A stretch of 64,000 bases of DNA from Megascapheus bottae (lineage: Eukaryota > Chordata > Mammalia > Rodentia > Geomyidae): contig JANJXV010000040.1 in the NCBI GenBank assembly GCA_024803745.1, forward strand, positions 3,709,859 through 3,773,858, read 5' to 3'. Both the position numbers and the translations under genes were made by a program. This document shows, piece after piece, positions 41,098 to 54,174 of the stretch. Under the pieces are notes generated by a model. It did not search any database. It had not been told where the DNA came from and worked only from the letters and a program-made list of their open reading frames with translations. Within the stretch, counting starts at the first letter, position 1, and the number at the start of each line of letters is the position of its first letter.

Positions 41098-41290
41098 TTT
41101 TTTTTTTCCAGTGTGTGGTACCGAGGAATCGAACCCGGGTCTTGGTGCATGCTAGGCAAGCACTCCACCACTAGGCCAAACTCCCGGCCCCCCGGGTGAG
41201 ATTCTTATTGCCAGTTCATCACTTAGAAACAGAAAGTGGCGCTGTGGCTCAAGCGGTAGAGCACAAACAGGTTCAGAGACAGAGCCTGAC
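41098..41290. mobile_element. SINE fragments (IDL minus, Geo plus)
   Basis: A reverse IDL left monomer at 41098-41190 with a T-run but no adjoining Geo part, then a forward B1-Geo remnant at 41195-41290. Confidence 0.75.
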
Positions 41291-41439
41291 AGAAAACAAA
41301 AGAAGTAAGACAAAACCAGTGAGAACAGAGGTAAAGCCACGAGATAAAGCCAATGTCTTTAATAGTAACGATAATAATATCAGATTAAGTAATGTGAGAT
41401 AATTGTTAAAGGAGTTGGACGTCACCATTGGAATTCCCT

Positions 41440-41580
41440 CAACTTGGTCAGTCATGGGGCTTGAACTCAGGGCCTGGCTCACTGGAGATCAGAGTCTCAT
41501 GGACTTTCCTGCCCAGGCTGGCTGGAACCTGGGTCCTCAGATCTGAGCCTCCCGAGGAGGAGCTGGGGTGGCGGGCGTGA
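41440..41580 (-). mobile_element. B1-like-Geo SINE, internally deleted
   Basis: Reverse composite in which the Geo core is lost and the B1 head is kept. Confidence 0.7.
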
Positions 41581-41852
41581 GCTGGGTCTCCCCGTGCCGC
41601 CCCGCCATCCCGGCCACCCTGAGGACGAGCCCTGCACCTCTGCGGGAAAAGCCGTGGGGCGGGACAGGCTGAGTGCCAGCTGCAGTGGAGCGTGGGGGGG
41701 GGGGGGGCGGTCATCGGTCTGGGAGTCCTGGAGTCCCGGCTGTGACAGCCATGTGGCCGCCCTGCGACGTGCTGGCCGGTCCTGAAGACGGACCCAGCCC
41801 CGTCCACCCCAGCCCCATCCAGCGTGGGGCTCCATTAAATCCACTCAAGGTT

Positions 41853-41858
41853 TTTATT
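41853..41858 (-). promoter_or_regulatory. MANSC1: Candidate MANSC1 polyadenylation signal
   Basis: AATAAA on the minus strand, about 1.3 kb past the MANSC1 stop. It is the clearest signal I noticed downstream, but a nearer variant signal cannot be excluded. Confidence 0.45.
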
Positions 41859-42344
41859 TATCCAGCCCCATGGGGGCTGCTAAGCTGGAAGGTGCATGGA
41901 AAGGGGGGGGTGGGATCCTTGCAGGAGGAAAGCCCCCCTTCTAATACTGCTTTAAAAGTTGAACCCCAAAACTTCAAGGACCAGGAGAGCCTGAGTTCCC
42001 CACCCTCTAAGGAAAAGGCGCGCGGGGGGGGGGGGGGGGGAGGGAAAGCGAGGTCGGCCTCCCCTGACTGGCCGGCCTCTGCCGCCCTCTGCTGCTCACC
42101 AGAGGGACAGCGTTCCCATCCATCCCCGGAGGGGATTCACCAAATGGTGGAGACTGGCGTGCAGTGGGCTCTCAGCCCCCCGTACCTTGTCTGGAAGGTC
42201 ATCCTTCCATCTCGGCGAGCTGCCCGCCCCCTCTCACGTTTCCCTCTGTGTTACTGGACTCAGCGGATCAGGCGCAGCTCTCAGTTTCCACATAACCTTG
42301 GTGAGCGTTACACCTTGTGTAAGCTTGGGACACGTGCCCGCTTG

Positions 42345-42540
42345 AAAGCTGGCGGCCATCCCAGCTAATCAGGAGGCCGAGACCTGAGGACCCAGGGTAG
42401 AAGCCGCCCCCCCCCCCCCCCCGGCAGGAGCGGCGGCCAGACTCCTGTCTGTGATCAGCTAGCAAAAGTCAGGAAGCAGAGCTGTGGCTCAAGTGGCAGA
42501 GCACCAGCCTTGAGTGGAAAAGCTCGGGGACGACGCCCCC
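42345..42540 (+). mobile_element. B1-like-Geo SINE
   Basis: Forward composite with a C-run inside, lying in the presumed MANSC1 3' UTR in antisense orientation. Confidence 0.72.
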
Positions 42541-42879
42541 AGATGTAGAAAGGTGACTGGACCAGCGGTGGGATGTGGGCTCACGTCCGCTGCCAGCCTT
42601 CCCGTGCTGGCTGAAGGGAACCCCGCTTCCACCCTCTCCCCACAGCGCCAGGGGCGTCAGGAGACTTATCCAGGCCTTTATTTGGAAGGAGATGTCTCTA
42701 CTGCACACAGACTTAACCTCAGCTCACTAGGGACGGATCCCTCAAATGACCTACTTGGGTTTCTTTTCTCCTTCAAAAAGGATATCATTAAAAAGAGAGC
42801 GACAGCAGTGGGGTGCAGGTGCGAGGAAGGCTGTAGACCTCGGCTGGGGCTGAACAGGTCACCCTGACGAAGGGAGACA

Positions 42880-43065
42880 GGAGGGGAGGGGAGGGGAGGG
42901 GAAGGAAGGGGAGGGGAGAAGGACAAGGAGAGAAGGGGTAAAGGGAGGGGAGGGGAGGGGAGGGGAAGGAAGGGGAGGGGAGAAGGACAAGGAGAGAAGG
43001 GGTAAAGGGAGGGGAGGGGAAGGGGGCCGGGGAGGGGAAGGAGAGGATGACGAGGAGAGGAGGGG
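42880..43065 (+). repeat. G/A-rich (GGGGA)n tract
   Basis: Purine tract built from GGGGA units. A block of about 75 bp (AAGGAAGGGGAGGGGAGAAG onward) is repeated at about 42902 and 42966. It lies about 90 bp beyond the MANSC1 stop codon. Confidence 0.88.
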
Positions 43066-43155
43066 AAGGGACGGAGGCTGGGCCTCTTTCCAGCCTTCCA
43101 CCTCAGGAGAGGACCCGTGGGTAGATATTCTGCGGCAGGCATCCCGGGGCTTCCC

Positions 43156-45846
<2,691 letters not shown>

Positions 45847-45984
45847 GGTGGCCTTCGGGGTCCTCTGGGCCCTCGGAGGTCAGGGCGACGCCTCTGCAGG
45901 CTCAGCTGGCCCGGAGAAGTTTGCACAGAAGATGAAACCTCTAGAGCAGGAACAGAAAGCCATCCTGAGTTCTGTCTCTTTAGT

Positions 45985-46174
45985 ATCCATCCATCCCTCT
46001 ATCCTTATCTATTATCTATCCATCCACCCATCTATCTATCCATATGCATCCATCCATCCATCCATCCATCCATCCCTCTATCCATATCTATTATCTATCC
46101 ATCCACCCATCTCTCTATATCCATTTCTATCCATCCATCCATCCATCCATCTCTCTATCCATATCTATTACCCA

Positions 46175-46241
<67 letters not shown>

Positions 46242-46470
46242 CACCAATACTATGGCTTGAACTCAGAACCTGGGCGCTGTCCCTGAGCTTTCTCCCTCCA
46301 GGCTGGCTGGCGCTCTACCACTTGAGCCACAACTCCCTTTCCAGCATGTTTTCGTGGTTCACTGGAGATCAGGGTCTCACAAGCTTTCCTGCCTGGGCTG
46401 GCTTTGAACTGCGATCCTCAGATCTCAGCCTCCTGAGGAGCCGGGCTGGCAGGTGTGAGCCACAGGGCGC
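45985..46470. repeat. (ATCC)n, (TC)n and reverse B1-Geo SINE
   Basis: ATCC/ATCT repeats at 45985-46175, a (TC)n at about 46178-46236, then a reverse B1-Geo at 46240-46470. Two ~110-bp blocks of the ATCC array (from about 45980 and 46060) resemble each other. Confidence 0.88.
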
Positions 46471-46579
46471 CTCTTACAAGCCAAGGCATCAATACTTCTT
46501 TCTGCCACTGGGGTCAGGAAAGACATAGGAAGAAGCGCTTTTGCGCCTTCTGTGGCTGATTGGAGACAACCATTTATTA

Positions 46580-46945
46580 CACACCCTGCCCAGAGGCACC
46601 TGCCAGGCCCTGGGCCCCTCTCCCGGCTCCTCCTCCGCCCTCCCGACCAGGGCTTGGGGATGATTTGATGATCAGGGTCAGCGCCTGCTTGCCAGGGCCG
46701 GGTGGGTGCGGGGAGAGGGGAGGAGGGGGCGCAGGGCGGCCCCTGGGCGCGGAGTGGGGGCGCAGGCCCCATACCTGGAGGAAGACCCGGGTCCCCTCTG
46801 CGGATCGGATCCGTGGGCCCAGAGAGCGCCCGGATTTGCTCTCAGCAGCTCTGGCTCCTCGGCCAGTTCCTGCTTCCGCCCAGGGTGGAAAGTTTGCTGT
46901 GGAGACAGCACGTCCAGCCGTGTCTTGCAGGTCCCGCCCTGCAAC
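46580..46945. other. G+C-rich unassigned region upstream of MANSC1
   Basis: G+C-rich but otherwise plain sequence. It is one candidate site for the untranslated first exon and promoter of MANSC1, by position only. Confidence 0.35.
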
Positions 46946-47395
46946 CGGAGCTGCTGCATTCCCGGAGCTGCTGCAACTCCAGAGCTGCTGCCACTGGAAC
47001 TGCTGCAAAACTAGAGCTGCTGCATCCCCGGAGCTGCTGCAACCCCAGAGCTGCTGCAACCCCAGAACTGCTGCATCCCCAGAGCTGCTGCAACCTCAGA
47101 GCTGCTGCCACCGGAACTGCTGCAAAACTAGAGCTGCTGCCACCCCAGAGCTGCTGCAACCTCAGAGCTGTTGCAACCTTGGAGCTGCTGCATCCCCAGA
47201 GCTGCTGCATCCCCAGAGCTGCTGCAACCTCAGAGCTGCTGCAACTGGAGCTGCTGCATCCCCAGAGCTGCTATATCCCCAGAGTTGCTGCATCCCCAAA
47301 GCTGCTGCAACTCTAGCTGCTGCATCCCAGAGCTATTGCAACCCCAGAGTTGATGCAAAACTAGAGCTGCTGAAACCGGAGCTGCTGAGCCCAGA
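46946..47395. repeat. GAGCTGCTGCA minisatellite
   Basis: About 450 bp of units of roughly 15-19 bp, core AGAGCTGCTGCA followed by ACCCC, TCCCC, ACCTC or CCACCGG. About 26 copies. Larger groups recur (for example CCACTGGAACTGCTGCAAAA and its CCACCGG version). Confidence 0.93.
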
Positions 47396-47784
47396 AATAC
47401 TTCCTGGCAGATCCTGGCCTGCAAGGAACTAGAGAGCAGCCCATGCTCTGCCCACACATAGGGGTCACCAGAGACGCCCCTCATGCCCTGGTCAGAAGCT
47501 CCAGAAGCATGACTCCTGGGTACCACCATCAGGATCGACAGTGCTCAAGCAGTAGCTCTCTTCTCCTTTATTTGTGGCACGGGGACTTGAACTCAGGGCC
47601 TCCTGCTTGCCAGCCAGGCTCTGTCTGGCGTGAGCCTGTCCTGGGCTGGTTTTGCTTTAGCTTGTTTCCCCTAGGGTTTCTTGCTTTTGAAGGCCTCAGA
47701 CTTTGCTCTCATCCTACCTCGACTGCCCCAGGGGCTGGGATTTTATGCATACAAGGTTGGCCTGCAGTAGGCAATTTGTGAGTC

Positions 47785-48345
47785 TGCATGTGTGTGTGTG
47801 CATGTGTGTGTGTGCATGTGTGTGTGCATGCGTGCGTGTCTCTGTGTGCATGAGTGTGTGCACGTGTGTGTGCGCGCGCATGTGTGTGCGTGCGTGTGCG
47901 TGCATGCGGGTGTGCACGTGTGTGCACACATGTGCGCGCGTGTGCACACGTGTGTGTGCATGCATGTGTGCATGCGTGTGTGCGTGTGCGTGTGTGTGCA
48001 TGCGTGTGTGTGCACGTGTGTGCGCGTGTGTGCGTATGTGTGTGCATGTGTGTGTGCGTGTGTGTGCGTGTGTGCGTGTGTGTGTGTGTGCACGTGTGTG
48101 TGCGTGTGTGCGTGCGTGTGTGCGTGTGTGGGGGTGTGTGTGCATGTGTGTGTGTGTGTGCACGTGTGTGCGTGTGTGTGCGTGTGTGTGAGTGTGTGTG
48201 CATGCGTGTGTGTGTGTGTGCATGCGTGTGTGTGTGTGTGTGCGCGTGTGTGCATGCGTGTGTGTGTGTGCGCGTGTGTGCGTATGTGTGTGAGTGTGTG
48301 TGCGTGTGTGCATGCGTGTGTGTGCACGTGTGTGTGCGTGTGGTG
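47785..48345. repeat. Long alternating (TG/CG/CA)n tract
   Basis: About 560 bp of nearly strict purine-pyrimidine alternation: TGTGTG, TGCGTG, TGCATG, CACGTG. Such sequence favours left-handed Z-DNA and is expected to be length-variable. Open frames on both strands (Cys/Val and His/Thr-rich) are composition artefacts. Confidence 0.95.
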
Positions 48346-48630
48346 GTCCTGGGGCTGGAACTCGGGGCCTGGGTACCGTTTCTTAGCTTTTCGCCCCTGG
48401 CGGGCACTCTGTCACTTACTGAGCCACGGCGTCACCTCCTGGAGTTGGCGGTCCTTGAACACGCGCGGGGCCGGCCTGGAGGCCTGGTCAGCGCAGGGAT
48501 GGGTACAGCGAGGGGCACAAACACTGGCCGGGGCAGGGCGCGCCCGTGGGAGTCAGCGTCCCCTGGGCTCCTCCACCGCGAATGGGGCGCAGAGCACCGC
48601 GGGGGGAGTCGTGAAGGGAGGGGCAGGAGC
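48346..48630. other. Geo SINE remnant and unassigned DNA
   Basis: A reverse, decayed Geo monomer at about 48345-48430, then G+C-rich DNA with no recognised feature. Confidence 0.5.
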
Positions 48631-49206
48631 GCGTGGGCGTGGCCAAGCGGTGGGCGGTGCTTCTGGAGCATGGGCGTGGCCATCATGGATGGGCGGGCCG
48701 TGAAGGTGGTGTGTGGGCGTGGCCATAGCCGATGGGCGGCACTTACAGGCGAGTGGGCGTGGCCATCATGGATGGGCGGGCCGTGAAGGTGGTGTATGGG
48801 CGTGGCCATAGCCTGTACCGGGGCGGTGCTTACAGGCGAGTGGGCGTGGCCGCCGTGGCTGGGCGGGCCGTGAAGGTGGTGTGAGGGCGTGGCCAAGCCG
48901 GTGGGCGGTGCTTCCCGGGGCGTGGGCGTGGCCGCCGTGGCTGGGCGGTGCTGATGCAGGAATATGGGCGTGGCCACGACGGATGGGCGGTGCTTACAGG
49001 CAAGTGTGGGCGTGTTCACATGGGCGGGCGGCGCTTACAAGCTGTGGGCAGGGCCAATGGATACAGGCGGCGCCTCGTGGGTGGGCGTGGCTGCCGCCCG
49101 TGGGTGGTGCTCTGGGCGGGCGTGGCCAGAGCCGGTGGGCGGTGCTTACGGGGGAGGTGGGCAGGTCAGGCGTCCAGGGGCTCTGGCCCTTTAAGGGGGC
49201 GTGGCC
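48631..49206. repeat. GGGCGTGGCC array upstream of BORCS5
   Basis: Tandem repeat of about 37-44 bp. The box GGGCGTGGCC occurs exactly at 48635, 48672, 48715, 48755, 48798, 48842, 48885, 48924, 48966, 49118 and 49197, each mostly followed by a second GGGCGG box 15-20 bp on. The box fits the KLF/Sp consensus. Its last copy is 200 bp before the BORCS5 start codon. Confidence 0.92.
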
Positions 49207-49700
49207 GCACCTCCCGGGCGCGTCTCCCCGCCCCTCCTCCCGGGGTCGTGGCCTCCCGACCCGGAACTGAAGCCCGAGTCCCGGAAGCGGCGCTCCGCGT
49301 CGGGGCCGGGAGTGGGAGCGGCGCCGAGGCCGTCCGCCGCCCGGGTTGTCCCCGCTCCCCGCTCGGGGCCTCGCGCCGCCCAGCCCCGGCCCGGGCCGCC
49401 GGAGCCATGGGCAGCGAGCAGAGCGCCGAGGCCGAGGGCCGGCCCGGGGACCCCAGCTCAGGTGGGCGGCGGCCGGGGCGCCCGCGGGGCGGGGCGGGCG
49501 GGGCGGGGGTCCCGGGGCGGCGGGCGGGGGTCCCGGGGCGGCGGGGGGCAGCGGGCGGGGGTCCCGAGGCGGAGCGGGGGTCCCGGGCCAGGCCGGCCTC
49601 CGCCCCCTGGCAGGCCGGACGCTGTGTTTTAAAGCCGCTGGGCGCCCAGCGCGGGCCCGGATTAAGACCGCAGAAGCTGAGGGGGGGTGGGAAGCCCCCG
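48900..49700 (+). promoter_or_regulatory. BORCS5: BORCS5 CpG island promoter
   Basis: CpG-rich region around exon 1 without a TATA box. Two ETS-type cores, CCGGAA at 49261-49266 and CCGGAAG at 49281-49287, lie about 120-145 bp before the ATG, a usual place for housekeeping start sites. The KLF/Sp array lies upstream. Confidence 0.8.
49407..49461 (+). CDS. BORCS5: BORCS5 coding exon 1
   Basis: Start in GGAGCCATGG; encodes [18 protein letters not shown] plus one base. Donor CTCAG/gtgggc. Confidence 0.96.
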
Positions 49701-52700
49701 CCCCCGCCCCCCCCCGCCCCCCGCCCCTTCCCAGCCCCCCCACCCCGGAAAATTACCTTACACTGGTGGAGTGACCTCTGGCGTCGGATGCTCCAGCGCT
49801 GTCCAGAAAGAGGAGGAGGCAGCCGAGCAGGACTTTCATTCACTCATTCATTCACTCATTCATTCACTCATTTATTCACTCATTCACTCATTTATTCACT
49901 CACTCATTCACTCATTCATTCATTCACTCACTCACTCATTCATTCATTCACTCATTTATTCACTCACTCATTCATTTTTTCACTCATTCACTCACTCACT
50001 TATTCATTCACTCATTCGTTCATTCATTCACTCAGTCACTCATTCATTCACTCACTCATTCACTCATTCATTCACTCATTCACTCAGTCATTCATTCACT
50101 CACTCACTCATTCATTCACTCACTCATTCATTCATTCATTCTCTCGGTCCTGAGCGCTTCCTTGGCCTCCTCAGGGCTGGAGCGCTACCTCTTGAGCCTC
50201 CGCACCGCTCCTGGCCTTGTGTTTCTGTGTCTGTGGCACCGAGGATGGAGCCCGGGTCCTCGCGCATGCCAGGCCCCGCTCCCGCACACTTGGTTTATTT
50301 TTCTGAAAACAGCGTCAGGAGACTGATCAGCCCCCCCCCCAGACGTGACCCGCAGGGGCCCGGGAACAATGCATCCCAGCCTCCAGGGTGACTTCACAGG
50401 TTCATCCATGCCCACTCGGTGCATTTGGAGAGTGACGTGGTGTAGGGACCCCTTTGTGGTTTGAGTTTCTCCTGTCCAGCCACATTGACCAAGAAACCAA
50501 ACTTGGCTGTCAGGAGGGCTTGCCGGCCGCCCCCGGTCGGCCACAGCCACCGGGAAACCCATTTTACCCGACAGCAATTGTTCTAGGGGCTGGGGGTGAC
50601 AGGACCAAATGTGAGGACACTGTACCATTAAAACATTTCAGACAGCACGGGCACGTTTTATAGTCCGGGCAGATCGTGTTTCAAGTTCTCCTTTGATCCC
50701 AGCTCACCCTGACTTAAGTCTCTGTTATATGGGTGCAGAAGCGAGGGTCTGACATTTGGCTGTGTTTTACCTGAGGTAGCGGTGTACAGAGTCAGGAAAG
50801 CGCTGGAGGTCGCTGGAGGCCTGCAGGGGACACCAAGGCTTCAGACCCTGGCCCCCCCGCCCGGGTGAAGACATCCCAGCCCTAGGGAAAGCCCTGGGCT
50901 GGGCCGTAGGTGAAGGGCCTGTTTCTGAGGTCCAGAATGGGCAGCAGCCATTAGCAGCCCAGTGGAGGCCAGGTCCAGTGCAGGGCTCGGGGACCGCACC
51001 CGAGGCAGGTCCCCTTCGAGGTTCGTGGTCCTGCTCCCATGCAGTCTCGTGCCCGTCCTCAGCGCGCGCTGCGTTAGGTGGAGGCGCGTTCCTCTACGGC
51101 TCTTAGAAGCAGCTTGGTGGTGTGTGCGCCAGGGCCGCCGCAAGCCCCCCGGAGCTGTGTGACTTCCTTTTCAGCCACTCCTCCTGCCAAGCACAGAGCC
51201 AAGATGGGGGACATCGTGGTGGTGGCTCAGGGCTCTCAGGCCTCACGGGACGTCAGCAGTGACCCAGATGTTATCAAGCTGCAGGAGATCCCTGCCTTCC
51301 AGCCCCTCCTGAAAGGTGAGGGCCTCACTGCCGTGGCAGGGGTGTGGCCGGGTGTGCTGAGAGGTGAGGGCTGCACTGCCGTGGCAGGGGTGCGGCGGGT
51401 GTGCTGAGAGGTGAGGGCTGCACTGCCGTGGCAGGGGTGCGGCCGGGTGTGCTGAGAGGTGAGGGCTGCACTGCCGTGGCAGGGGTGTGGCCGGGTGTGC
51501 TGAGAGGTGAGGGCTGCACTGCCGTGGCAGGGGTGCGGCCGGGTGTGCTGAGAGGTGAGGGCTGCACTGCCGTGGCAGGGGTGCAGCGGGTGTGCTGAGA
51601 GGTGAGGGCTGCACTGCCGTGGCAGGGGTGTGGCCGGGTGTGCTGAGAGGTGAGGGCTGCACTGCCGTCTGCACTGGAGGCAGTGCTTGCATCGTTAATG
51701 AGCAAGCAGATTCTTTCTTTGGGCCTAAGCCTTTTGTATCAGCATCCCAAGGCATAACTTGGGCTTCAGAGGCCAGTGTGCGTGCACGTGTGTGTGCGTG
51801 CGTGCGTGTGCGTGTGTGTGTGCACGTGTGTGTGCGTGCATGCGCCGGGGCCTGGAGCTTGGATTCGGGGTCTGGGGCGTTTGCATGGCTGTCTTGCTAC
51901 CGCTTGGGTCACACCTGCAGTCTGGATCTCGGCTGGTTCATTGGAGAGGGAGTCCCACAGACTCTTTTCTCAGCCTCCTGAGTAGCCAGGATTGCGGCTG
52001 TGAGCCGCCAGCAGCATCTGGCTCCAATAGTCTTTCTTTTTTAAGTCAAAGGGACTTGTGTTTTTCACAAACAAAACACTTCACTAAAATGAAAGACCAG
52101 AAACAGCCATGAGAAAGCCAGGTTTTGTGGCTCACGCCTGTAATCCTAGCTACTACTGGTGGCTGAGATCTGGGGGTCACAGTCCAAAGCCAGAAAAGGA
52201 GCTGTGGTTCAGGTGATGGACTGACCACTGGCCTTGAGCAGAAGAGCTCAGGGGTCTTTCCCAGACCCTGAGTTCAAACCGCAGAGGGACACACATACAC
52301 TATGTGAACGGTAACTGTGGGCAAGCTGGGCTGGACGGAGAGCTCACACCCCCTTTCCCCAAGGTCATTCTCCCCTCCAAGGTCAAGTAGGAACTTTCAG
52401 CATGTCCCCCTCTCCAGCTCTCCAGCCCCGTGTTTAGGAGGGGCCCCTCTGCCACTAGGTGTCAGCAGACTGCAGCCTGGCTGGCGGAACTGCGGCTGCG
52501 GCTGGTGTGGGGGGTCAGGTAGAGCTCCAGAGGCCTCCTGCCAGGAATACAGGCTCTGCGCGTCCTGATGTCCTGTCAGCCGGAGCTGGTGGGAAACGCA
52601 CACAGCCTGCACGAGCCACGGGAAACATTGCCCTGCCCTTAATGTATGGCTTTGGCTGTTTGCAGGGCTCGAGCTCAGGGCCTTGAGGTCTCTGCTAAAG

Positions 52701-54174
52701 GCTGGTGCACCGCTGCTTGAGGTCCACCACTCCCAGCTCTGAGTGGCTCACTGGAGATCAGAGTCTCACTGGCTTTCCTGCCAGGGCTGGCTTCAGACCT
52801 CAATCCTCAGATCTCAGCCGCGCCCCTCATGAGTCTCCAGAGCCTGGAGCTCAGACCCCCAGGCCCAGGGCTGTGAGCTCGAGCTGACGAGGGCGGGGCA
52901 GGGCGGGCGATGCAGGGGTGAAGGAGGGGGAGACACATCACCAAGGCAGCCCCACAGGTGCCTCTCGTGTCTGCTTCCACGTCCCATGACCACCCACAGG
53001 ATCTAAACCCACCAGGTTCCCAGCCAGGGCCCCAGTTACCGTGTTCCCAAGGTGGTGAGGACGAGCAGAGGAGCTGGTTCAGGGTGTGGTGACGCCTGGC
53101 CAGGCCCAGCCTGCATTCGCTGCGTGGCAGGCTGGCCCGAGCGTAGCTGTGAGCCGTCACCCCCACCTACTGTCACCACGTGCAGGGCTCCTGAGCGGCC
53201 AGACCTCCCCGACCAACGCCAGGCTGGAGAAACTGGACCCGCAGCAGGTGCTGCAGCTGTGCCTGCGCTACCAGGACCACCTGCACCAGTGCGCAGAGGC
53301 CGTGGCCTTCGATCAGAACGCCCTGGTCAAGCGAATCAAGGAGGTAAGGCCTCCCACGCCGCGGTCCCCACGCCGCGGGCCACCTCGAGACGGCGTGTCC
53401 GAGCCGGCACCGCCGTGTTCCCTGACCCCAGGTCCCCGAGCCCACTCCAGCCAGCCCTGGGGCAGGAAACGCTCCCTGGCTGTCTCCCGCTGGGTCTCTG
53501 CATGGCAGGCCGATCGAGTCCCGCCTTGTCACACACGGCCTTCTTGTTTGTGGCGGGAAGTCCAGCAGATCCCACGGCAGCAGGAGATGTGGCCGATTGT
53601 GGTCCCGTGGGTGGCAGGATTTGGGTCCGTAACCGCAGGAAACACGGCTGGTTCGTGGCTGGGCTCGTTGTGGCCTGCCTGGTGAGAAGGTAAACCGCGG
53701 TTTCCTCGGCCTGCTCCCAGCGCTGTCCTGCCAGGACCCGCCACCCTGGACGAGGGCCCAGTCCACTTGGTTCCCTGCCTGCTGGAAAGGCACGTTTGTG
53801 TTCCTCCGCAAGGCGAGAGCAGAGTGCAGCCTTCAAAGGAGCTGAGACGATCGCCGGCCGGGGTGGGGCTCCGCCCGCCGGGGCGCGGGCTGCAGGGGTG
53901 GCAGCTGCCGTGGCTGTGCAGTAGGGAGGTGCTCTGTCCCTTACCCCTGCAGATGGACCTGTCGGTGGGCGTCGTGTTCGGCTCCATGCAGGAGCGCCAG
54001 AAGCGTTACGCCAGGTACGCCGAGCAGATCCAGAAGGTGCAGGAGATGTCGGCCATCCTGCGGCGGGTACAGCTGGGCATCGACCAGACCCTGCCGCTCC
54101 TGGAGCGGCTCAACAGCCTGCTGCCCGAGAGCGAGCGGCTGGAGCCCTTCAGCATGCAGCCCGGCCGCCTCTAG
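49407..54174 (+). CDS. BORCS5: BORCS5 (LOH12CR1, myrlysin), complete coding sequence
   Basis: BORC complex subunit 5. BORC sits on the cytosolic face of lysosomes and recruits Arl8, which links lysosomes to kinesin for movement outward. Exons 49407-49461, 51175-51315, 53186-53343 and 53953-54174 join to 191 aa. MGSEQS is an N-myristoylation start (Gly2, Ser6). Conserved stretches include [51 protein letters not shown] and a helical C-terminal half ([40 protein letters not shown]) of coiled-coil type. The C-terminus ends QPGRL, a few residues shorter than the human form I remember. All but two codons of the last exon end in G or C. The gene spans under 6 kb here, against roughly 100 kb in human. 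Confidence 0.97.
49836..50148 (+). repeat. (ATTC/ACTC)n minisatellite
   Basis: About 310 bp of the tetramers ATTC and ACTC, often as CATTCACTCATT, with a few TTTATT and GTTC variants, in BORCS5 intron 1. Frames reading Ser-Phe-Thr-His repeats are artefacts. Confidence 0.95.
50150..50290 (-). mobile_element. IDL-Geo SINE
   Basis: Reverse copy, shortened, with a G+C-rich sequence typical of repeats that have aged in this region. 50290-51170, the rest of intron 1, shows nothing recognised. Confidence 0.75.
51175..51315 (+). CDS. BORCS5: BORCS5 coding exon 2
   Basis: 141 bp, from the split alanine/[10 protein letters not shown] to [11 protein letters not shown]. Acceptor ccttttcag/CCACTCC, donor CTGAAAG/gtgagg. 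The donor is the first of a tandem series. Confidence 0.96.
51306..51670 (+). repeat. 48-bp minisatellite that duplicates a splice donor
   Basis: Starts at the exon 2/intron 2 junction. Units of 47 or 48 bp each contain AGAG/gtgaggg then CTGCACTGCCGTGGCAGGGG. The last exonic-like G of each donor copy is at 51363, 51410, 51458, 51506, 51554, 51601 and 51649; the true one is 51315. Confidence 0.95.
51850..52300. mobile_element. B1-Geo SINEs in BORCS5 intron 2
   Basis: A reverse, decayed B1-Geo at about 51850-52015 after a short (TG)n (51776-51842), and a forward B1-Geo at 52112-52290. Confidence 0.72.
52301..53185 (+). other. BORCS5: BORCS5 intron 2, right part
   Basis: Holds a reverse B1-Geo at about 52655-52825. 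The remainder is G+C-rich without recognised content. Confidence 0.75.
53186..53343 (+). CDS. BORCS5: BORCS5 coding exon 3
   Basis: 158 bp encoding [40 protein letters not shown] and ALVKRIKE. Acceptor acgtgcag/GG, donor GAG/gtaagg, ending in phase 0. Confidence 0.97.
53344..53952 (+). other. BORCS5: BORCS5 intron 3
   Basis: 609 bp, GT-AG, no SINE or other feature recognised. Confidence 0.85.
53953..54174 (+). CDS. BORCS5: BORCS5 coding exon 4
   Basis: 222 bp including TAG. Begins [20 protein letters not shown] after acceptor cctgcag. It encodes the helical C-terminal half. Third positions are G/C in all codons except one CGT and one GTA. Confidence 0.97.
   Translation: MDLSVGVVFGSMQERQKRYARYAEQIQKVQEMSAILRRVQLGIDQTLPLLERLNSLLPESERLEPFSMQPGRL

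Noticed and set aside
46577..47432. Leu/Gln/Ser/Cys and Ala-rich repeat proteins on both strands
   Set aside because: They come from the GAGCTGCTGCA minisatellite; no conserved domain and no phase preference.
47709..48786. Cys/Val-rich and His/Thr-rich open frames of 190-310 codons
   Set aside because: They are translations of the alternating TG/CA tract in every frame.
49687..50391. Ser-Phe-Thr-His repeat protein in BORCS5 intron 1
   Set aside because: Direct translation of the ATTC/ACTC repeat, between the BORCS5 splice sites.
51306..51670. CRISPR-like array
   Set aside because: Units are contiguous without unique spacers, in a mammalian intron.
53052..53836. Alternative open frames of about 150-210 codons over BORCS5 exon 3 on both strands
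   Set aside because: They are shadows of exon 3 and G+C-rich intron; the true frame is fixed by homology and splice phase.
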